Assembly: GCA_041605955.1 (NCBI GenBank)
Contig: JBFIXI010000019.1
Coordinates: forward strand, 1-57,356
Direction: 5' to 3'
Length of the DNA stretch: 57,356 nucleotides
Source of the DNA: JAHEJX01 sp041605955
GTDB taxonomy: Bacteria; Actinomycetota; Acidimicrobiia; Spongiisociales; UBA5794
Part shown: positions 51,363 to 57,356 of the stretch, piece by piece
Layout of the letters: each line of letters opens with the position of its first letter
Position numbering within the stretch: the first letter of the stretch is position 1
Notes under the pieces: generated by a model
What the model saw: only the letters and a program-made list of their open reading frames with translations
Told to the model about the DNA's origin: nothing
The model's database searches: none
Position numbers and translations under genes: made by a program

Positions 51363-52763
51363 ATGACCAAGCAGAGTCTCGAAGATGTGCTCGCCGGAGT
51401 CGACAACACCGTCGACATGCTGCGCAACTCCAGGATCGGGGCGTACGTCTATCCGGTGGTCGCTCCCGAGTTCAGCAACTGGCGCGACGAGCAGCGGGCC
51501 TGGCGGGAAGCTGCGGTGCTGTATGACCAATCCCACCACATGGCCGAGCTGACCATCGCGGGGCCCGACGCGTTCGAGCTGCTGTCGTACCTGGCCATCA
51601 ACAGCTTCGCCGACTTCACGACTTCGAAGGCCAAGCACTTCGTTCCGTGCAGCCACGACGGCTACGTGATCGGCGACGTGATCATGTTCCGCGAGGCCGA
51701 GGACCGGTTCAACATGGTGGGCCGGGTGCCCACCGTGAACTGGGTGCAATTCCACGCCGAGACCGGTGACTACGACGTGTCATTCGAACGTGATGACCGA
51801 TCCCCTTCCCGCCCCGGCAGGCATGGCGTGGTGCGACGGCATTACCGCTATCAGATCCAGGGGCCCAATGCGGGCAGGGTGATCGAGAAGCTCAACGGGG
51901 GCCCACTGGACACCATCAAGTTCTTCCACGTGGGCAAGATGAGTGTGGCCGGCAGGGAGGTACCGGCGTTTCATCACGGCATGGCCGGCGAGCCCGGCGT
52001 CGAGATATGGGGTCCCTACGACGAGGGCGACGACGTCAAGAACGAGATTCTGGAGGCCGGCGCCGAGTTCGGCCTGGTCCAGGTGGGATCACGGGCCTAC
52101 GCCACCAACACCCTCGAATCGGGCTGGATCCCGTCGCCATTGCCTGCGGTCTACACCGGTGATGCGATGAAGCCGTACCGGGAGTGGCTGCCCGGCGACA
52201 GCTACGAAGCAGCCGGGTCGATCGGCGGCAGCTTCGTCTCGAACAACATCGAGGACTACTACCTGACGCCGCACTCTCTCGGCTATGGCTTCTACGTGAG
52301 GTTCGACCACGATTTCATCGGGCGGGAAGCGCTGGAGCAGATGGCCGATCAGCCGCAGCGCCACAAGGTGACGTTCGAGTGGAACCCGGACGACGTCGTA
52401 CGAGTCTGGCGATCTCTGTTCGATGCGCCTGGCGAGAACTTCAAACACATCGACCTGCCTCTGTCCAACTACACGTCGGCCACATACGACCGGGTGGAGA
52501 AGGACGGCAAGACGGTCGGTTTCTCCATGTTCAGCGGATACACCTTCAACGATCGGGCGTTCATCTCCCTGGGCGTCGTCGACCCGGAGATCAAGATCGG
52601 AGACGAGCTGACGCTGGTGTGGGGCGAGGAGAACGGGGGCACCGCCAAGACGACGGTGGAGCCTCATCAACAGACCGAGATTCAGGTCCGGGTGGCGCCG
52701 ACGCCCTATTCACGCGACGCCCGGGAGAGCTACGCCTCAGGTTGGCGCACCGCCGACAAGTGA
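51363..52763 (+). CDS. ligM: Tetrahydrofolate-dependent aromatic O-demethylase (LigM/DesA-like)
   Basis: A GcvT-fold protein of 466 aa that transfers the methyl group of vanillate (or syringate, 3-O-methylgallate) to tetrahydrofolate, giving protocatechuate (or gallate). It resembles LigM in length and in segments EFSNWRDEQRAWREAAVLYD, QSHHMAELTIAGPDAFELLS, NSFADFTTSKAKHFVPCSHD, YVIGDVIMF and EIWGPYDEGDDVKNEILEAG. The C-terminal part retains the aminomethyltransferase fold. The ATG has GAAGGAGAGCTG before it. The methylene-tetrahydrofolate recycling gene is not in this window. It overlaps the convergent FAD monooxygenase by 27 nt. Confidence 0.87.
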   Translation: MTKQSLEDVLAGVDNTVDMLRNSRIGAYVYPVVAPEFSNWRDEQRAWREAAVLYDQSHHMAELTIAGPDAFELLSYLAINSFADFTTSKAKHFVPCSHDGYVIGDVIMFREAEDRFNMVGRVPTVNWVQFHAETGDYDVSFERDDRSPSRPGRHGVVRRHYRYQIQGPNAGRVIEKLNGGPLDTIKFFHVGKMSVAGREVPAFHHGMAGEPGVEIWGPYDEGDDVKNEILEAGAEFGLVQVGSRAYATNTLESGWIPSPLPAVYTGDAMKPYREWLPGDSYEAAGSIGGSFVSNNIEDYYLTPHSLGYGFYVRFDHDFIGREALEQMADQPQRHKVTFEWNPDDVVRVWRSLFDAPGENFKHIDLPLSNYTSATYDRVEKDGKTVGFSMFSGYTFNDRAFISLGVVDPEIKIGDELTLVWGEENGGTAKTTVEPHQQTEIQVRVAPTPYSRDARESYASGWRTADK

Positions 52764-54323
52764 GGCTGGGCGACTGCCGATGGCGCGCCCGATGACAGTC
52801 GCGGCGTTGTCGGGTTCGCCAGTGCCAGCCCAGCAGACGTAATGGTCGGGCCGCACGAGCACCAAGGGCGAGCCGTAACTCCCTCGTTCGTCCGCGAAGT
52901 CGGCGGGCACGAGCGCCAACGGCACCCGAAGCCCGCCGGCGGCGGCCTCGAAAGGAGCCGCCGCCGGCCCTCCGCCAATCAACGCGAACCCAGTACCTAG
53001 TGCGGCAAACAGGTCGTCTCCAGAGCGGAGGCGGCGAGGGGGGAGGCGGTGTCCGGGACGCGCCTCGAAATCGTGGACTCCGACGGCGCTGGACGCCCCC
53101 CCGGGCGGGCCAAACACCAGTGGCGATCCTTCGTAGTGGGGCGCAAAGACGTTCACGGCTCGCCCGGAACCGGCCTGTCTTTCCTTCCAGGCGACCCCAA
53201 AGCCGACTTCGTCGACGGTGGGATCGTTTGCCTGGATGAAGGCCCGGTCGTTCTCGATGAAGGCCCCGATGAAGTCGCGCGCCGTCGAGAGGAAGACGGC
53301 TCTCCGCTCAACGGTGTAGGAGTCGAGCAGGGCCGCGCCACTCCACCCCTGCAGCTCCGCAGCCAACTTCCAGCCCAGGTTGCGGGCATCCTCGAAGCCT
53401 GTGTTGATCCCGTAGCCACCATACGGAGGATGGCTGTGGGCTGCATCGCCTGCAATGAAGACCCGGCCCGCTCGGTATGAATCGGCGGTGGCGATGCGAA
53501 GATCCCAGAACCCGATGTGGTCGAGCTCCACAGGAAAGACCGTGCCCACCGACTCGTGCAGCAGGGCCTTGTAGTCGAGATTGTCGGCCGTGGAGTCTGC
53601 CGAAACCGGCGCATGAAAGAACCATCTCTCGAGGGTGTCGACGGTGCCCAGAAACCGCCAATAGCCGTCGAGAGAGGGATCGAGCACGTTGAAGAAGGCC
53701 ACCTTCCCGAATCGTTCCTCGAGGATGCGCTGCAGCTCTCGGGATCGAAATACCAGCAGCACCATGCGGCGGTCGTGATCGGACCTGGTTTCGGTGATGC
53801 CTGCTTGTCGGCGCACCAGGGACCGGCTGCCGTCGCATCCGACGACGTACTGGGCGACGATGTCGCCCCCGGTCGTACCTACGAAGGCATTGCGCTCGGT
53901 GGAGCGCACCGATTCGGCGGCCACGCCGTAACGGGTGGTGACAACCGGCAAGTCGTTCACCCGCCGACGCAGGATGCGCTCCGTTATGTATTGCGGAAGT
54001 CGCTCGCTGCGCGCGAAGTAGTACTGATCGACATCACTGCGCCGGAACCAAGGATGAGCGAATCGGCTCAGCAGGTTGCCGTAGGCGTTTACGCCGGCGG
54101 CGGGATAGTCGGGCGGCATCACCCGCGCCGCCCGCACCTGGTCTTCAACTCCCCAGAATCGGAAGTGCTCCATCGTCCGCTGCGTCAGGTTCTGGCCCTT
54201 GGGAATGCTGTGCATCTCCGCAGCTTTTTCGACCACGACCGTATCGATGCCGCGCTGGCCCAATTCGATGGCCAGCCCCAGCCCGACCGGGCCTCCTCCG
54301 ACTATCGCAACCTGAGTCTCCAC
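52737..54323 (-). CDS. FAD-dependent aromatic hydroxylase (MhpA/TfdB type)
   Basis: A 528-aa flavoprotein monooxygenase of the aromatic ring hydroxylase group. The FAD motif is VAIVGGGPVGLGLAIELGQRG (about 5-25), the DG motif is VVGCDGSRSLVRRQAG (about 160-175), and the second FAD motif is RVFIAGDAAHSHPPYGGYG with NTGFEDARNLGWKL. A thioredoxin-like C-terminal extension (residues about 410-528) follows, typical of phenol hydroxylase/MhpA-like enzymes rather than PobA. It would hydroxylate a phenolic acid, using NAD(P)H; the substrate is unknown. Gene position next to ligM suggests another lignin monomer. Confidence 0.8.
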   Translation of the reverse strand: METQVAIVGGGPVGLGLAIELGQRGIDTVVVEKAAEMHSIPKGQNLTQRTMEHFRFWGVEDQVRAARVMPPDYPAAGVNAYGNLLSRFAHPWFRRSDVDQYYFARSERLPQYITERILRRRVNDLPVVTTRYGVAAESVRSTERNAFVGTTGGDIVAQYVVGCDGSRSLVRRQAGITETRSDHDRRMVLLVFRSRELQRILEERFGKVAFFNVLDPSLDGYWRFLGTVDTLERWFFHAPVSADSTADNLDYKALLHESVGTVFPVELDHIGFWDLRIATADSYRAGRVFIAGDAAHSHPPYGGYGINTGFEDARNLGWKLAAELQGWSGAALLDSYTVERRAVFLSTARDFIGAFIENDRAFIQANDPTVDEVGFGVAWKERQAGSGRAVNVFAPHYEGSPLVFGPPGGASSAVGVHDFEARPGHRLPPRRLRSGDDLFAALGTGFALIGGGPAAAPFEAAAGGLRVPLALVPADFADERGSYGSPLVLVRPDHYVCWAGTGEPDNAATVIGRAIGSRPASLVGGAPT

Positions 54324-54466
54324 AACCGGCAGCGCCTCTTCCCTTGCCGTCGCCGCACCTCGCGGCGACCCCGGACTAACGTTGCGGGAACGTTGCTCCG
54401 CAACGGGTACTTAGTACACCTCAACACAATTGTCACTTCACCCGATCGGTGAGGGGAGCCGCCCCC

Positions 54467-55315
54467 TTGGTCTCGTTTGCCGTCAAGACTCCGCCGCAGC
54501 ACGCCCGGTGGAGGGACCTCCTAGACATCTGGCGCACCGCGGATGACATCGAAGTGTTCACCGAAGCGTGGAACTTCGACCACTTCTACCCGCTGACTCC
54601 GCCGCAGACCGGCCCTTGTCTGGAAGGGTGGACGACGCTGGCGGCTCTGGCTCAGGCCACGACCCGCCTGCGTGTCGGGACGATGGTCAATGGGATGCAT
54701 TACCGCCACCCCGCCATTACCGCCAACATGGCGGCCAGCCTCGACATCATCTCTGATGGCCGTTTCAACTTGGGGCTGGGCGCCGGCTGGTTCGAGCCGG
54801 AGTCGAACGCCTATGGCATCCCATTGGGCACGATGCGCGAGCGGATGGATCGATTCGACGAGGGGGTCGAAGTGATCGTCAAGCTGCTCACCCAAGAGAC
54901 CACCACTTTTGAAGGCGACTACTACCGGTTGGTCGATGCCCGGTGCGAACCGAAGCCGCTACAGCAGCCGGCACCGCCGATCGTGATCGGCGGCAAGGGC
55001 GAGAAGCGCACGCTGCGAACCGTGGCCCGCTACGCCGACTATTGGGACGCCATGTCACCGAATGGGCCGACGGAGTGGCTGCGGCTCAACGACGTACTGC
55101 TAGGGCATTGCGACGCCGTCGGACGCGACCCTGCCGAGATTCGGCGCTCGGTTCACATCTTTTGGCCCGCCGACGCCGACCCCGGCGAACTCGCCGATCG
55201 GGCGATGGAATACGGGGCGGTCGGAGTAGACGTGGTCATTTTCTCGATGCGAGGCCCCTACCTCGCCGGCCTGCTCGAGCCGCAGGCCGACGCTCTGGAG
55301 CGTGCCCAAACCTGA
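54467..55315 (+). CDS. LLM-class flavin (F420)-dependent oxidoreductase
   Basis: A 282-aa TIM-barrel oxidoreductase of the luciferase-like family. The start VSFAVKTPPQHARWRDLLDI with AWNFDHFYPLTP, LEGWTTLAALAQATTRLRVG, MVNGMHYRHPAITANMAASL and GLGAGWFEPESNAYGI are typical of actinobacterial LLM proteins that use F420. The TTG at 54467 is chosen because GAGGGGAG lies 8 nt upstream and the usual family start MVSFAVKT falls there. A GTG at 54449 would be an alternative. The substrate is unknown. Confidence 0.8.
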   Translation: MVSFAVKTPPQHARWRDLLDIWRTADDIEVFTEAWNFDHFYPLTPPQTGPCLEGWTTLAALAQATTRLRVGTMVNGMHYRHPAITANMAASLDIISDGRFNLGLGAGWFEPESNAYGIPLGTMRERMDRFDEGVEVIVKLLTQETTTFEGDYYRLVDARCEPKPLQQPAPPIVIGGKGEKRTLRTVARYADYWDAMSPNGPTEWLRLNDVLLGHCDAVGRDPAEIRRSVHIFWPADADPGELADRAMEYGAVGVDVVIFSMRGPYLAGLLEPQADALERAQT

Positions 55316-55427
55316 TCGGCAGTTGGGCCGCACACTCCTATATAGCCGTATGCAACCCACGTGCAAGCAGCAGTTGAGTGGATCATCACCGATCGATAAG
55401 ACGATGAGGGGGCGAAAGGAGGTAGCC

Positions 55428-55970
55428 GTGACGAAGGTCCTTGAGAGGCCGACGACCGAGCTGCGCTCGCAGACGGAAGTGCTGCCTCGTCCCATTGAGG
55501 CTGAAAGCCGGATTCCGGAGCCGGTGACGCCGCGGCGTTTGATGAACGGGTTCTGGTGGATGTTGGCGATCGCGGTCGTAGGGCTGGTTGGCGCGCTCTT
55601 GATCGTCGAAGCCGTATCGGACGAGCCGGTGGCGGCGCCGTCGATTCAGTACGAGACGCTGCGCGAGCCGTATGAGCTGCCACAGACGCCGGTGTTCTGG
55701 ACGACCGACTATCCGGTCGTGCGTGATCCTTACGAGTTCACCATCAGGCCGGTAGCAACTGCCCACCTAGGTCTGCCCGAATGGACCGATCTCATGCCCG
55801 TGACGCCAAGCACGCAATATCTGATCGTGCGCGATCCCTACGAGCTGCCACAGCAGCCCGCGGCGACAACCGCATATCCGATTGTGCGTGACCCGTACGA
55901 GCTGCCCGGCCAGCAGGTGGTAGCGCCCCGATATCCGATAGTGCGCGATCCCTATTCCCTCACTGGCTGA
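55428..55970 (+). CDS. Single-pass membrane protein with five YPIVRDPYEL repeats (paralogue A)
   Basis: A 180-aa protein of no family I recognise. Residues 1-38 are cytosolic-looking and share TKVLERPTT...LRS...EVLPRP...RIPEP...PRR with the next protein. One membrane helix spans about 41-63. The outer part contains five copies of Y-P-I-V-R-D-P-Y-E-L at 75-84, 95-104, 131-140, 150-159 and 169-178, and the shared motif LGLPEWTDLMP at 114-124. The GTG has an exceptional AAAGGAGGT ribosome-binding site. An upstream ATG at 55404 is possible but would lie inside that site. Exposed repeats suggest a binding or structural role; no enzyme motif is present. Confidence 0.75.
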   Translation: MTKVLERPTTELRSQTEVLPRPIEAESRIPEPVTPRRLMNGFWWMLAIAVVGLVGALLIVEAVSDEPVAAPSIQYETLREPYELPQTPVFWTTDYPVVRDPYEFTIRPVATAHLGLPEWTDLMPVTPSTQYLIVRDPYELPQQPAATTAYPIVRDPYELPGQQVVAPRYPIVRDPYSLTG

Positions 55971-56039
55971 GCTCGCCGAGTCGAGAAGCTCCTGACCGGC
56001 GCGTTGCCCAGCCGGCGCAGATGAATGCGGTGATATGAC

Positions 56040-56063
56040 CCGGCCCCCACAGATGGGGGCCGG
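56040..56063. terminator. GC-rich hairpin between the two repeat-protein genes
   Basis: A 9-bp perfect stem, CCGGCCCCC (56040-56048) and GGGGGCCGG (56055-56063), with a 6-nt loop ACAGAT. It lies 70 nt after the stop of paralogue A. There is no T tract. The rest of the 286-nt gap (55971-56256) has no recognisable gene. Confidence 0.55.
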
Positions 56064-56256
56064 AGTCGCGATCGTGCGGCTCGGGTCGGCATTTCAAGCG
56101 GATGCCGACCACATGGTCGACGGCGACAGCTCGGTAGTTCGGCTTCATCCGCCCATCCACGCCAGCTTGGTGCAACTCCGCCGTAATCGTCGAGCACCGG
56201 CGGCGCAATTGGGTTGCCACGGGGTGGGCGCACGATGAATGTGAAAGGAGGTAGCC

Positions 56257-56991
56257 ATGACCAAGGTCTTAGAGAGGCCAACGACCGATCTGCGTTCGCG
56301 GCCAGAAGTGCTGCCTCGTCCCGAGGTTGAAAGGCGCATTCCTGAACCACCAGCACCACGCCGCTTCATGCGTTGGTTCTTGTGGCTGCTGGCGTTGGCA
56401 GCAGTAGCCGTGGTCAGCACCCTGGTGATCCTCGATGCGGTATCGGAGGAGCCGGTGGCGGCCCCCTCGATCCAATACGAGACGCTGCGCGAGCCTTACG
56501 AGCTCCCGCAGACACCACTGCTTGACACGTACGGGCTACTCGGCCCAATGTCCAACCCAGGACAGCTCCCGGCACAGCCGGTGGCGATCGCGAATCTCGG
56601 TCTGCCTGAGTGGATCGACCTGATGCCGACCGGAGAGGCATACGTGCCGTACGCCGCCTCTGTTGCTTCTTGGGAAACCTTCCTCGAGCAAGCACGGGCG
56701 GCTGAGGCTCTGCCCAAGCCGTACGCCGCCTCTGTGGCTGCTTGGGAAACGTTCCTAGAGCAATCCCGTTTGGCGGCCGTGACGACAACGTCGCCAGGCC
56801 TGGACTTTGATCTGGCGTCGCAGCTGACATACGAGCCGATCTCGCTCTTGCCGGCCGACGTTATGACGCAAGCCCAAGACTGGTCGTTCTTGCCCTATAC
56901 CTACGTACCGTTCTTCCTGGAACAGTTCGGTGAGACTGAGCCGATCGTGACACTTCCCGGTCGGGCCCTTGGTTTCCATGCGGTGAGCTGA
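56257..56991 (+). CDS. Single-pass membrane protein with a different tandem repeat (paralogue B)
   Basis: A 244-aa protein clearly paralogous to A: the first 85 residues match nearly position for position (TKVLERPTT, the helix at about 40-62, EPVAAPSIQYETLREPYELP), and LGLPEWIDLMP is again at 114-124. It keeps only the first YETLREPYEL copy. Instead it has a 24-residue period with two near-identical blocks PYAASVASWETFLEQA (131-146) and PYAASVAAWETFLEQS (155-170), followed by a unique tail. The ATG has the same GAAAGGAGGTAGCC leader as A. Function unknown. Confidence 0.78.
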   Translation: MTKVLERPTTDLRSRPEVLPRPEVERRIPEPPAPRRFMRWFLWLLALAAVAVVSTLVILDAVSEEPVAAPSIQYETLREPYELPQTPLLDTYGLLGPMSNPGQLPAQPVAIANLGLPEWIDLMPTGEAYVPYAASVASWETFLEQARAAEALPKPYAASVAAWETFLEQSRLAAVTTTSPGLDFDLASQLTYEPISLLPADVMTQAQDWSFLPYTYVPFFLEQFGETEPIVTLPGRALGFHAVS

Positions 56992-57028
56992 ACGACCAAC
57001 ACGAGGAGGGCAACTGCCCTCGAAGACA

Positions 57029-57058
57029 GAATCCGGCCCCCACGACGGGGCCGGATTC
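57029..57058. terminator. Strong 12-bp GC-rich terminator hairpin
   Basis: Perfect stem GAATCCGGCCCC (57029-57040) and GGGGCCGGATTC (57047-57058) with loop CACGAC, 38 nt after the stop of paralogue B. It has no T tract. It very likely ends the transcript of the two repeat-protein genes. Confidence 0.7.
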
Positions 57059-57148
57059 GCGATTCCTAAGACCAGCCCCGCGCAGCGGGCAGCCGCCGAG
57101 CGGAGCTGGCGCCTCCCGAGCAAGGCGTTACGAGTTATTCTGTCCACC

Positions 57149-57356
57149 GTGGAGCAAGCGTTTCCTCGGGCCCCGGCCGATCCCGCGCCCGGCAGCGGGG
57201 CACCCTCTGGCCGCGATCGAGACGCGCCGGCGGACGGCGTCGTCCACCTCATCCCTGCCCAAGCCAAGAGCCCGGCTGGTGGCGCCAGCGACCGCAGACG
57301 GGTTCGCCGCTCTGAGCCGCTCGCGCTAGCACTGCAGCGGCTGTCTCTGGAGCAAC
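57149..57356 (+). CDS. Partial CDS of unknown function (5' part)
   Basis: A frame open to the right edge for 69 codons, starting GTG GAG CAA. It is Pro/Ala/Arg-rich at first (VEQAFPRAPADPAPGSGAPS) and becomes helix-like near the end (SEPLALALQRLSLEQ). No ribosome-binding site is seen, but TATTCT about 7 nt before the GTG would suit a leaderless transcript. The protein is too short to identify. It could still be a chance frame in a GC-rich region. Confidence 0.35.
   Translation, partial: MEQAFPRAPADPAPGSGAPSGRDRDAPADGVVHLIPAQAKSPAGGASDRRRVRRSEPLALALQRLSLEQ

Noticed and set aside
53517..54452. 311-codon forward frame opposite the FAD monooxygenase
   Set aside because: Antisense shadow; the reverse strand gives an intact flavoprotein with both FAD motifs.
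1..57356. Insertion sequences, prophage, CRISPR arrays, tRNA or rRNA genes
   Set aside because: I looked for transposase, integrase, repeat-spacer and tRNA-like patterns on both strands and saw none; the only duplicated DNA is the VOC/DUF2237/nitroreductase region, which lacks transposase genes and inverted ends.

Overview
This window looks like a chromosomal segment of a high-GC actinobacterium, probably an uncultivated Acidimicrobiia-type lineage. The evidence is the uniformly high GC, frequent GTG/TTG starts, lipoproteins with Thr/Ala/Pro-rich linkers directly after the lipobox, an F420-type LLM oxidoreductase, an SigA/SigB-like sigma factor and GC-rich hairpin terminators without T tracts. 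I saw no rRNA, tRNA, CRISPR array or intact insertion sequence. The lineage is an inference from style, not a database result.

Layout. 1-9 kb: the start of ccmF (running off the left edge), two MFS exporters, two secreted or lipid-anchored proteins, a 29-codon microgene behind a near-consensus promoter, a voltage-gated-type K+ channel with a zinc-ribbon tail, and a small membrane protein that has a paralogue at 14.5 kb. 9-12.4 kb: a tightly overlapped three-gene cassette (PfkB kinase, class I aldolase, FucI-fold isomerase) that reads as a minimal sulfoquinovose (sulfo-EMP) pathway. The kinase keeps the three sulfonate-binding residues of E. coli YihV at identical positions. 12.6-20.7 kb: a DUF6174 lipoprotein, a DUF998 protein, a sigma factor, a BNR propeller, and a CbiMN-CbiQ-CbiO nickel/cobalt ECF transporter divergent from a Fur-family regulator across a perfect 23-bp palindrome. 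20.8-28.4 kb: glutamate dehydrogenase, an enoyl-CoA hydratase, an Fbp-type iron ABC transporter with a DtxR-family regulator, and a VOC/DUF2237 gene pair. 28.4-30.5 kb: a sulfotransferase gene flanked by degraded second copies of the VOC/DUF2237/nitroreductase locus. 30.5-35.6 kb: glcD-like oxidase, M29 aminopeptidase, DUF3152 metalloprotease-like lipoprotein and sucrose phosphorylase.

35.6-54.3 kb is a lignin-monomer catabolic island. An aldehyde dehydrogenase (vanillin-type, inferred) and a LigM-like tetrahydrofolate-dependent O-demethylase would make protocatechuate from methoxylated aromatics, and PobA would make it from 4-hydroxybenzoate. LigAB (4,5-cleavage), LigC, LigI, LigU, LigJ and LigK then complete the route to pyruvate and oxaloacetate. 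A TRAP transporter (DctPQM) lies in the island and could import the acids. A 6-phosphogluconate-dehydrogenase-like gene of unknown role sits inside the lig operon.

The right end holds an LLM flavin oxidoreductase and two tandem paralogous single-pass membrane proteins with an unfamiliar short repeat (consensus YPIVRDPYEL), each behind the same strong ribosome-binding site and followed by a hairpin. These two genes are the best candidates here for an undescribed family. A partial CDS runs off the right edge.
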